This document shows, one piece after another, positions 23,475 to 34,900 of a stretch of DNA of 64,000 bases. The DNA lies in the NCBI GenBank assembly GCA_033032175.1, contig CM065304.1, positions 29,146,653 to 29,210,652 of the forward strand, given 5' to 3'. The translations under genes and the position numbers were made by a program. Within the stretch, counting starts at the first letter, position 1. Each line of letters begins with the position of its first letter. The notes under the pieces are model-generated. The model searched no databases. It saw nothing but the letters and a program-made list of their open reading frames with translations, and was not told where the DNA came from. Source of the stretch: Saturnia japonica (Eukaryota; Arthropoda; Insecta; Lepidoptera; Saturniidae).

Positions 23475-26400
23475 ATGTGGCTGTGGGTGACAGTGTGCCC
23501 AGCATTGTTTCTATTTGTTAACGGGACTTTCGATTTTAGTTTCTTCGGACAGCAACGAGATTACACACCGATGACCCCGGTACGAATTATTTTGTGTAAA
23601 TTGTTTCATTGCGAGTTAATGGTGGAAAATCACGTATATAAAAAATATTTCATAAAAATAAAAATCTTTTTTTTTCTTTTAATTCTTAAATGTATTGTTT
23701 AAGAAATTATTTTTATCGAAGATGTTGATATATTTTTTTAATTTTTTAACAAGTTGTATAAATCCTGAATGTTTTAATTTATATTTAATTTCTAACGAAA
23801 TTTTTTCTATGTGAAACATTAACTACATATAACTACACTAGCTGTACCTTACGGTTTCACCCGTGTAGCTTAATTCGTTGTCCTTATTTCTCATGAAGGA
23901 ACATAATTACGAGTGTTACGGCGAGCTTCCTGTACTTGCCTTTACTTTGCAAGATTGCTTTACGTTCATAGTTACTGCTTCGCCCTTTACAGTCCCGGAG
24001 TGATGTTAAATAGCTTATAAAATGCAAAGATATTTTTTCAATTCTGACTGGTAGTTACAGAGATTAGTGCTTTTAAATAAACAAAAAAATAATCTCTTAA
24101 GATTTATAATATTAGCATAAGAGTATAAGATACATAATGAAGTTTTGTAAATGGATGCGTTACTCACACTAAAAGCAATTTCAATACGGTACAAATTTTA
24201 TTATCAACATGTTGAAACGAAAGAGATAGGAAATCACAGCGCAAGGCGAATTTCTGTTTACAAAAAAGAACAAAAGTTTCTTCTCGTTTACGCCAGTATC
24301 AAGTCGAAAGTGAACTGAAAGTAATTGCTTACTCATCACGATTGCATGTAAAGAAAGATCATCAATGCCAAATTTGCTTATAAAATATCATTTCATATAC
24401 ATATCATAACCAATATAAAATTATTATTTTTTTCTCTGTAAGACAGTAACAAAAAAAATACCGCTTCTGATCCTTATCTGTCTACTATAGTAGAATGTGT
24501 CCAGCAATGCGATTATATCAATGATTGTTTTTATACACATTTTACTTCTGACAAGTAAAATGAAATATTATTATTACAGTACATCACGCTTAGATAATGC
24601 TCATTAAAAAGCCTTTATATGGTTACAGACGAGAAATAGCGGAAAGAAATATCAATAGATCGTAAAATGTGTAGACTGCGTCAAGAGGAAAATTTGATGT
24701 TTTGTTTATAAGCTAAAATATTAAATGTTGTTCGATAAATTAAAGAATGCCTCTGTGGAATATGAAACGAGTAAATACGACATGGAGGCATAGCATATTT
24801 ATAAAGTATAGTATATTATATAATAATTTGACTCGGGCAATGTTGCCCATCAATATTAGCTTTAAGTCTATTTGCAAGCAAAGGAGTTTACCCAATTGTT
24901 GTTTATAATTTGGTCGTTTTGAATATATAGTTTCGTACTTGAAAGATAATTATGATTTTACATTTATTACTATTTTATACTCGGTTTGATAATTACCATG
25001 ACAAATTGCATATTAAAAATCCTTTCTAAATGTGTTTTTATTGTGAATATTAAAAAAAAAAAAAAACACAATAAGGTGTGTACTGTATTTTGCGGTGTTG
25101 TACTAAATATATGGTCGTTTACCGTAAAAGGCAGAAATTGAGGACGTTGGTTATCTATCAATTGAGTAACTCTAACACGTTTATTCCTTCGCAAATTCGT
25201 TCCGGAAGACATGCGATGTTCATCTGCTGATGTGATTATGTATCACAAACTTTATTAATATCATAAATTGTTCAGTAACAGGACGCTCGTTGGCGGCAAC
25301 TGAATGTTCTGGCAGCTGTACATCCCTATGTGGGTATAGTGTTTCAATAATAATCAAGAGAAATATCTTCCTAAATAGTATGAAGACCAATTGGGTGCTG
25401 AAATCTTGAAATTTCATGATTTAAATTCAGTTTCTTTTAAATAGACTACTAATTTCGTATTTTCTTAAAAAGTATGTTGGTAAATGAAAATACAAAGATA
25501 TTTTTATATATCTGTCTCACTTAGCTTTTAATAGAATAATGTCAATGCAAGTTGTTCCGCCAATTACTTTTTATTATGAAGTCAAGTCCCGTGCTGTTAC
25601 AGCTTGAACCAAGCTCTTCGAAATTATAACAAATATTTAATTCTCAATTTTTTGTCTATTGAGTATATATATAGTAGTCATTGCATGAAAATAAAATTTC
25701 GTTGTCATGTTTATGTGTGTATTATACATTAATTACGTCTAGCGAAATTGTTTTGCTTCCAGTGAGTTAATAAACTTTATTTTGACTTCATAGCTAGCTA
25801 CATACCTAGGTATAGCAGTAATTCCAATAAATTGCCAGTTATTTTTATAGTATGTTTATTATTTTGTTTCAGATGAATTGTTTCGAGTACTCAAAATTCA
25901 GCCCTATTAAAATACGAAGAGTTTACGAAGAAGGTAATGAGCCTTGTACAAATTCCACTCAAGGTAAATAAATGTCTGTGTATAAACATTGAAGCTTAGA
26001 TAATTATTTTTTTACAGGGCGACGGTATAAGAATTTGTTATCCGGTTTTAGATTACCAAAGAAGATGACAATTGATAAAATATTTTCACGCAGAATCGAT
26101 ATTCTGAGATCAACAACAAATGACATTTTAAAGGAACATTCTAAATTAGTTCATGATATCAACAGTATGAAGCAGTTAACTCTTGTTACTCCAATTAAAG
26201 ATGAAAGCAATGATTATGATGAATCTATATTTCATGAGATAATTGAGACTTTGCCAGATACTAAAATGAAAAAGACACCCAGACGGCCAAGTAAGCGAGT
26301 TCCATTATTCTGTCACGAGGGGCGAATAATAACTACCATGATATTAAAAGCGAAGGGGTAAATTATGTCCGGCCGGTCATTAATTTGGTAGGAACTACTG

Positions 26401-26552
26401 TTACTCCAGTGAAACATCCATATCCATTCGTTCAAGCGACTTCAATAAGGCCTATACGAATTTGTATGCCATCTCTATCATCAACTTACGCGACAACCAC
26501 ACAACGGCCTTCACTTTGGGAAACGCTACTTAGACTTATAATACCTAAATAA
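23475..26552 (+). CDS. Unrecognised small secreted protein, apparent frameshift in last exon
   Basis: Three exons with matching phases: 23475-23579 (an in-frame ATG also at 23451), 25873-25963 and 26018 onward. Exon 1 encodes a clear signal peptide (MWLWVTVCPALFLFVNG) then GTFDFSFFGQQRDYTPMTP. Exon 2 adds a basic segment with two Cys. Exon 3 is Lys/Arg-rich, then acidic (DESNDYDESIFHEIIE). In the starting frame it ends at 26361, but from ~26323 another frame stays open for ~75 codons to a TAA at 26550-26552. One missing or extra G in GGGG (26319-26322) would join them as CHEG-ANNNYHD. An AATAAA follows at 26631. No family recognised; the shift may be a sequence error or a real defect. Confidence 0.55.
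23838..24122 (-). mobile_element. Helitron-like insertion in intron 1 of the secreted-protein gene
   Basis: On the minus strand it runs from TCTTATGCTAATATTATAAA to ..GGTACAGCTAG|T. The interior TCTGACTGGTAGTTACAGAG is shared with the fragment at 52017-52186. Confidence 0.55.
25090..25345 (-). other. Coding-like but broken stretch, unidentified
   Basis: Two adjacent minus-strand segments in different frames have ordered composition: VQLPEHSVAANERPVTEQF and LRRNKRVRVTQLIDNQRPQF. Stops separate them and I recognise no family. They may be a decayed transposon or processed-gene fragment in the intron of the plus-strand gene. Confidence 0.2.
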
Positions 26553-26630
26553 TGAACGCTCAAAGTTATAATTTATTAGGGCATCTACAATTTTCAGTTT
26601 ACGTGTTTTATATAGGATAAAGATTATTTT

Positions 26631-26636
26631 AATAAA
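26631..26636 (+). terminator. Poly(A) signal AATAAA of the secreted-protein gene
   Basis: Canonical hexamer ~80 nt downstream of the frame-shifted stop at 26552. It supports that end rather than the early stop at 26361. Confidence 0.5.
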
Positions 26637-26677
26637 CTTTTAAATACTTAACTTGTCGTTTTCGATAATATTTATAA

Positions 26678-26983
26678 CTAGCTGTGCCCGTGGCTTCGCT
26701 CACGTGGACTACAGATTGCCCGCGCGAATCTTGCTCCCCTGCTCCCGGCTAGTTTAAAGACAAAAATGCTTATTGTGGATGTTTTTTAGAAGATATATGC
26801 ATCATACTCTTCTTAACTTTTTTGTAGGTTTTTAATGCCTATGATAATGCAGTACATTAATTTGCTATATCTCTTATGGTTTAATCAGCATAAGCCATTT
26901 AAGCGCCCGAATTGATTCACCGTGACCAGTTTTATTTGTGCGGAACCCTAATTATTTTTCTAAAATAAAAGTAGCCTAAGTAG
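26678..26983 (-). mobile_element. Truncated Helitron, 'GTGCCCGTGGCTTC' family
   Basis: The CTAG terminus is intact (A|CTAGCTGTGCCCG on the plus strand), but the copy breaks off after AAAATAAAAGTAGCCTAAG, so the TC end is missing. Confidence 0.65.
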
Positions 26984-28575
26984 TTGCTCGCTTGCGTGCG
27001 ATAGTTCTCCTTCTTGTTGCGTGTTATAAATTATAATTACAGTTGCCGTTTACGTAGGTATTGTATTCTTTTTTACTACGCATAAACGCATGTTGAAATG
27101 TAAAAGTTGAACGTCTTATGTGTTATGATGAAATAATTATTTTCGAATGCGGTATATAAGATTATCGAGTAGCGATAAATTGTTAACATTTTTATTTATT
27201 TTGTTCTCTCTGTTTCCTCAATGAATATAGCTAGCTAGCTTGTAGCTAGAATATTTCAAAATGGGAAAAGCTTATTCAGAATAAACGAAGGCAAGGTTTC
27301 ATGTGTTATAAAAAATATACATTCTTTATAAATTTAATTATGAGTAATGAACTTTGATTAGGTATAAAAAATTTCACGGATTGATTCTGTTGGTAAATCC
27401 GAGAATCAATACACGGTGGCAACATGGCCTAAAAGTTACTGATAACTGCGTTCATATTTACATACACAACAAATCTGCGTTTATCCTGGTTTGTAAATAT
27501 GGGTAGGCTTGTTTAATTGAATAAAAATGCTAGTATTCGTCATTAATAGATTTATTTAAATTATAATATTAAGTAAATTGTAACAAAGCTTAAGTTATCG
27601 TCTACAAATTAATGCGTATCAGCTGTGTGACAAATCGAATGTTATTTTGGCATTTTTAATTATTTTATAAACAAAATTAATTTATTCACTTAAACCAAGT
27701 CTCAGTAAACGTGAAAAAAATGTCCATTTTGTTCTGTCTTCTTGTACTTTGCCACGACAACACTACACTACACGAGACGATGGCGTCAACAATGTGAACA
27801 GTGAAAGCTAAAGTTTTTCTCTTTAAATTATGCGATTTCTGTGCCATCTCATATCTACACTTCAAAATATCATGACTTATTTATTTATTTAATTTAACTA
27901 TAAAGAATGATTTTCCAGCTTACAAAGTACATATATATAGAAATAACACACAGAAGGCCATTTAAATGTTCACATAGATATACAGTAATATAGGTGGTTA
28001 TATAAATTTGGTTGGTAAAATTAGACTGGTTAGAATATTCGTAAGTTATTCGTAGGGAAGTGGTTTGAAAGAGGTCGATTTATATAGTTTTAGAAATTAT
28101 ATTAATTTGATTGCTAACTCTGAGTAAAAAAGAGTTCTTTCTATATGATGATTTCACTAACGGCATGTGTAAAATGAACTTGTTTCTTTTGTATACAATT
28201 GTATGTAGTGAACGTTTTTATTTATTTCACTTCAAGACGGGAAATCTTTGGAGAGACTTGTTATCTCATTTCAGAGTATTAATCGTTGAATTAGGCAATT
28301 TTCCAGTTTTGTGGTGAAAATGGAAACTGCACGTACAATATAGCTGTAGAAAATTCAATATCTGGTATTTACCTGGTTATTAATCACCAAAAAATGGAAA
28401 ACCTGTCATCAAGCACTTGTCGGTAATTTTTCATTATAGGTTTAGAGATATATAGGCTAAAGTGAGTTCTTAACACTAAGTGGAATGCAAATCTATTTAC
28501 AACTTCATGCCATAAAAAAACTTATCAACCGGCAAAGCGGTAGTGTACATAGTTATTGTAAGACGATAAATAGCT
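26984..28575. other. Intergenic, nothing recognised
   Basis: AT-rich, with a TAGCTAGCTAGCTTGTAGCTAG repeat near 27228 and only short frames. No exon or repeat could be supported. Confidence 0.4.
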
Positions 28576-28581
28576 TTTATT
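28576..28581 (-). terminator. Poly(A) signal for the minus-strand NCKX gene
   Basis: AATAAA on the minus strand ~330 nt beyond the NCKX stop codon at 28912-28914. It is the first good match. Confidence 0.45.
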
Positions 28582-28763
28582 TATTCTGCCTAGTTTAAAT
28601 GATAGAAAATTGTGTGTACTTCTAGAATTATAATGATTAAATTAGTATCGTGAGCAGAATGTTCAAAAGTACATAATAGTGACTCAAATCGATGCGTCGA
28701 AAAAAACAGCCGCGGCCGGTGTGTATTCAGATCTAATGCATTTTCTCGTAGTGGGTTACGTAC

Positions 28764-28826
28764 CCGGCGTGGCGTCTGTCCGTGTGGATGGTCACAATTG
28801 TTCTCAGACTGAACATTACCCATCAT
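28764..28826 (-). CDS. Candidate first coding exon with N-myristoylation-like start
   Basis: On the minus strand two consecutive ATGs open a frame, the second reading MGNVQSENN. Gly2 and Ser6 fit the N-myristoylation consensus. After 21 codons there is a GTACGT donor in phase 0. It could start a gene running leftward, but no partner exon is proven. It also lies in the probable 3' UTR of NCKX-a. Confidence 0.25.
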
Positions 28827-28911
28827 CAGGTAATAAGTAATACTTAGCTACGTCACAAATATTTAGATTATAATATATAACGTATGTCGAAAGCTTAATA
28901 TTAAATGTCAT

Positions 28912-31900
28912 TTAGTGGGGACATATTGGCAGGTTTACAACAAAAAATACATTCAGTTCTATAAGTGCAGCCATTACTAGGAATCCAATGTATACCGAGG
29001 CACAAGTTATACCAACTTTCCAATCCAATTGGAACTTATTGAGTGTTAGGCAGCCATACAGCGCGAACAACGTCGAAAGTAAAGATATGGCGCTGTACGA
29101 TAAGCCGCTTGAATTTATATTTACCTGAAATTGAATCGACAATTAAATGTTTTGTATAATATTAATTTATTATCCCTTAGTTAAATCAAAAATTGACAAA
29201 AGTCGAATTAATATAACAACAATATATTGATTAATATATTATAACTGGATAGAAGAATGGAAAAAAGAGATACTTTGCTTATAAAGGAAAATACCTGGAA
29301 AAAACAGGAAGACATGCACAATACAATTAAAAAAAAATGTTTTATATGTTTATATACGTGTCCGAATTATCTATTTTAGGCTAAAGATACTTCTATATCG
29401 ACGCTTGTAATACTTGATTGATATACTAATAGCTTTATCATATTAAAGGTCTATTCAAAGAAATAAAGTGGCTTACCCAATAATTGCCAGGCGTGGTAGG
29501 ATAAAATAAAGATTTGACTAACCAAGGCAAACCTAAACACAGGAGAACATCGAACGTATTCGATCCTATAGAGTTACTCAAACCCATAGTACCATGACCT
29601 GAAAAATTTAAATTCATTATTTTTTATTTATGTCTATACAAAATTATAAAGAGAGAGTGCGATTTTTTTTTGTGGTTATTATTCTTCGGAATAGGTGGAC
29701 TATTGAAAAAATTCTTTTTGCGTTTTATAACCTACTAGCTGTGCCCGTGACTTCGTTCATGTAGACTACAGAATGCCCGTGCGAATCTTGCTTCCCCGTT
29801 CCCGGCTATTTTAAAGAAAAAAATGATTATCGTGGCTGTTTCTTAGAAGATAGACGTATCATCATCATCATCATCATTTCAGCCGCAGGACGTCCACTGC
29901 TGAACATAAGCCTCCCCCATAGATCTCCAGAGCGACCGATCTTGTGCGGCCTGCACCCAACGGCTCCAGATAGATAGACGTATACTTTCAACTAATTTTT
30001 TTAAAAGGTCTTTTAATGTCTACAATTGTTTAGTACATTAATTTACTATATCTCTTATGGTTAACTCAGCGTAACCTATTTAAACGCCCGAATTGATTCA
30101 CCATGACCAGTTTTTTTATTTGTGCGCAACTCTAATTCTTTTTCTAAAATAAAAGTGGCCTAAGTTATTCCCTATATCATAAGCTATCTATCAGTGAAAA
30201 TCCCGTCAAAATCGGTCCATCATTTCGGAGATTACCCGGAACAAACAGACAGACAGACAAAAATTTAAAAAAGTTTATTTTTTTATAGGTATCGTGTATA
30301 CTTTCATATGCAATTAGTAAAAAACTGTTATTTTGACATTACTTACTTCACTTTTTAATTTTATTAATTGTATAGATAGATATTGTAAGCAATACGTTAG
30401 TGGGTGGTTGCCAGTATTGTGCGTTTGATGCGGCTACTAAGATTCCTATAGCTTCTTTCATACATCACCAGAAGACCTTAATTTTAACTTAACTTAAATC
30501 TTTTCTTCGTCAGCTTAAGAGTAGAGTCAGAGCGATTTTTGGTCCTGTTTGTACGTTGTTGACGGCCTCATTAGCCTAGTGGTCGCAAGAGCGTCTGCTA
30601 TGCTAGAGGTCCTGGGTTCGATTCCCAGGTTTACCGAAAGTGTTATTGGGGTTTTCCAATGAAATTCTCAGTAGCAGCTCGTAGTTTGGTTTTGTACCGG
30701 GTTAATGGCAATAAACTCGCCCCCTTATTATATGGGTCCTAAGAACATATCCGGCGAACTGTAGGTGTACATTAGTACACCTCTGCCTAACCCTTCGGGG
30801 ATACAGGCGTAATGGTTATGATTATGTTGTACGTTGGAATTTAAAGGACAGACCCGACCGTAAAATCACATTACTATATCACCATTTCACATAACCATAA
30901 CTGTTAACATTACCAAATAAGAAATATCCTATTGGAAACCAGGCTATCAGCAGTGCCTTCTTCTTTTCGAAAAGTAGGGTAGGCCACAATTTCGTAAATA
31001 TCGTTAAATATAAATATATTTTTCTGAAATATCTTTTAATTTCTCCACAATTTTGGAGAATGTACCATCTTCAAAGGCAAAGGCCCCTTTCCGAATCATG
31101 TAGCAAAAAAAACACTTTATCTGTTTTATAGGTATTTATGTAGCGCTTATTTGTTTGCTCACGTAACAATGTGCAGTTTATAATATGAAAAAATTTAATA
31201 GTGATTATTAGGTACCTACCTTGTTTGGTTACCAGGACGCTTGATACCGCTTCGGGTAGACTCGTTCCCGCAGCTAATACTGTAAGGCCGGTAATACTGT
31301 CGGGTACATTTAAAGTATCACCTGAGAAAATATAACATAACGTAACATAATTGTATAATAATATAACGGTATGAAAGAAAATTAACAATTGTTAATTAAT
31401 TTGTTTTGCAAATAGAGAAAAAAGGTCACATTCGAAATATGACCTTCTTGACTATTTATTTCAGTTCTATTGTTAAACACAATATAATAATGAAAAAGTG
31501 ATGAGGGCGATTATTGCAACAAAAATCAACACTACGAATTTGCTTACTAAGCCTCTTATTTTCTTCTTATGAAGAAAGACAAACTATCTGTGCTCTATCG
31601 TATACATCGATTGTGACTATTCAAATAAATATAAATTCTAACGCAAGTATGTGAGTGCAAATAACTGCCTCATTAGCCTAGTGATCGTAACCGAGACTGC
31701 TATGCTCGAGGTTTCGATTTCCATGTCGAGCAGTTTTATTGGGTTTTTGTATGAAATTCTCAGTAGCAGCTCGAAGTTTGGCTTTGCACTCGATTAATGT
31801 CAATAAACTCGCCCCCTATTACATGGGTCCTAAGAACATACCCGGCGAACTGTAGGTGTACACTTGTACATCTCTGCTTAACCCTTCGGGAGTACAGGCA

Positions 31901-34900
31901 TGGTGGTATGTTATGTTAAGAATGTAAATATACGCATCTACGTTTTTTTTTATAAAACATAGTTGACACAGTAATGAAAGTTATCAATTGTAGTTTAAAT
32001 GTTGATAATGTTATACTCCGACATCGTGCCTGTTGCAGTTCGCGCAGCAGCTGCCTCAGCGGAGGACCTCAAGTGCCGCTAGTATGAAACTCTTGGTAAA
32101 GATTCGTGGGTTCAGAGTATGGAGAGCCTTTTCAGGGAACTCGTGAGTCGACTGGTTGATGAGTCTCGCGATCAGAGAACTAGCCAATAACTTGGTCAGC
32201 GAATAAGTATTGCCATACAACGTGACAATGCGGCCAGCCTTCTGGATATTTTTCTTTCTAGCGACGAGTCAAGTGGCATTCACTATTTGTAGTGTTTGAA
32301 ATTGGATTTTTAATTAAATTCAGTGACGGAAGAGGTATCAGGTTACTGGTACAAGTACCAGGTTTCAGAGTCTTGTACCATGTACCAGGTAAACATTGTG
32401 TTGGTACGTAATAATAACTTTTAATATCGATAGAGGAACTAAAAGAAAAGGTCGTCATACGGGGAGAAAAACGGAATAAGTCCCCTCGCGTTTGCTATTG
32501 TACGCCGACGACCTAAAAAAAGTCCTTTAAGGGTTGCCTGGTATTTGAAGATACCAGCTTTTTTCTTTCAAATACTAAAATTAGCGACATTTGTACCACA
32601 GGATTATTGGGCCACTATCTAGCTGATGTAATTTTTGTTTATATAAATTTAGAATCTAGTTAGTAAGTAAATAAAATATCGATATGAATTAAGTATATAA
32701 AAATCATCGTTAACAATATGAGAGACCAAGCTGAGCACGGTGTCTTAAAAAAAAAATACGCCTATCTAGGTAACCTTGGATTGTAAAACGTTATCTAAAT
32801 CCAAAAAAACATCCAAATCCTGCAACCATTTCCGAGAAACCAATTATATATACGTATATACAAGAATTGCTCAATAATAGTATTACATTATTGTACACAC
32901 GAATAGGGTTCTTGGGCGGGAACTTGGATCGACATGATGTGGTGTTTTTATTTTCTGGAGTTGAACCTTGCACAAATTCTACCCAATCATTAAAATATTT
33001 AACTTACCTCATTGAATATACATACTTGACCAAATATTAGAAAATATTATAGAGCCAACATAGATGAAGTTAGTAAAGGTTACGAATTATCATTAGTGTT
33101 GACAATCGAATATAAAAAAATAATTACCAATTATCGTGATTATCCAGGCGACAATGTATGACGTTCCACCTATCCAAATAATGCACATTATGAAAGTAAG
33201 CGGGTAGAGGCTTTGCCTCTTTCGGCAGTCCGGTATTGTAATCCATAGAATAACGCTAATAGGCCAAGTTAAAATCCAAAAGACTTTCTGCCACACTGTC
33301 GTCTTTTCACCGGGGAATGCCCACACGGAACTCGTGCTTATATCTGTATTAAAGTAATAAGTAAAGTCTACTTGTTTAACAATACCTGTTAACTTAACAA
33401 CCATCGTTTTACAATTAACTATAGTTTATGCCTGTCTCACACGGCTGGTATAGTATGGTTAGTTTATTGTAAGTAAGTTACTATCAAAGTACAGTGGTGA
33501 CGGAGAAGAGGCTAGCTTCTGTCAACGGCATCAGTCTACTAAATCTACCATGGTGAAGGCAACTAAATAACTGGATATAAATCAGCTGTTCCTGAAGAAT
33601 GGTAAACCAATGTTAATCACTTTCCCATTGCGCGTGCGATTGACGTTATAGACTCAAGCTCTATCACCGGTCTGCTATCTCTACGTCTTCATTTGTTTTC
33701 CTTTCAATAATAAACAATTAAACATATTCAACTTTAAACGAGACTGTAGTTCTATAGCAGAGTCAATTAAATATATTCAAAACTACTTTTCTCCCTGCGA
33801 TCTTGTTCCCGTTATATTTTAAGTGAAACAACTCGTGCGCCACCTGTTATAAAGTGGTCGTAGTCATTCAGAAACCTTCAAGCAGGCTTGTTGCGCAAGC
33901 CCGTAAACAACAGTTCATCAAATTTTCATCACAATCGGATGATTGCTATAAACCTTTAAAGGACAATCAATGAAACACTAAATATAGATTTTACCTGAGC
34001 CAGTAGAGTCATGTCTTCTTGACATTCTATGCCCCTGTTCTAAATCATTACCTTGGACAGAACGGCTTATGCACTGGGAGGCTTCCACGAGGTGAGGTTT
34101 TTCTAATAGACAAACAAATATACTGAATTTTCAAGATCAAATATAAATAAATACACAGTAAAAATAAATGTATAAGTAATAGAATAAAATAGTGAATACA
34201 TACTTTTTATTAGTAATGGTGTAATTTCAGTGTAGAGTTTTGGTTTCCTGATTATGCAGCAGCATCCATTTTTAACGAATGAGCCAAGGCGGCCGTTGAA
34301 AACCATAGCTAAAAATTGCAAATTATTTCATAAGTATAAATTTAAACAAAATAGCATAATTCGTATGATAAAACCGTTATATAAAGATGATCAATTGGTA
34401 TTTCTTTTTTATTAGTAGAGATAGTTCTCGGCTTTACTGTACAGCATACGATGTAGGACAAAATAATGACGAACACTGCTAATACTCCTTTAAGGCCTGT
34501 TTCAAAAACCCAATAGGAAGCAATTTCGAGGTACGGCACTATCATGCAATCTAAATCCGTGTACAAGTCAACGTAGTACTATAATTAAAAGATGTGGGAT
34601 AAGGTAAAACAACTTTTTATAAAATTTATCACGGTACAGACGATAAAACAAGCACAGCACAGGTCCCTTCGTAGAAGAAGCGGTTCTAAGTAAATTATTA
34701 ATTTATTTTAAATCGATTTTTAGTGTAGTCTTCATCAATATTCTTAGTTGACGTTAATTGACGATGCAAGGGAAAATCATCATCATTTCATTCAAAAGAC
34801 GTCCGCTGCTAAACATAGGTCTTCTCCAAAGATCGCCACAACGACCAGTCCTGTAGTGCCCGCAGCCATCCGCAGCTGAATATGGTAACGCCTTTATCTC

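Noticed and set aside
29858..29880. (ATC)n as an independent microsatellite
   Set aside because: It is the 3' terminal repeat of the nested RTE tail.
30565..30640. Possible tRNA gene
   Set aside because: Both boxes are present but the acceptor and anticodon arms do not pair, and the body continues as a SINE.
34342..34566. Minus-strand frame between NCKX-a exons 5 and 6 with a hydrophobic middle
   Set aside because: Using its acceptor after the phase-1 donor of exon 5 gives an immediate stop, while exon 5 joins exon 6 directly as [10 protein letters not shown], matching the family.
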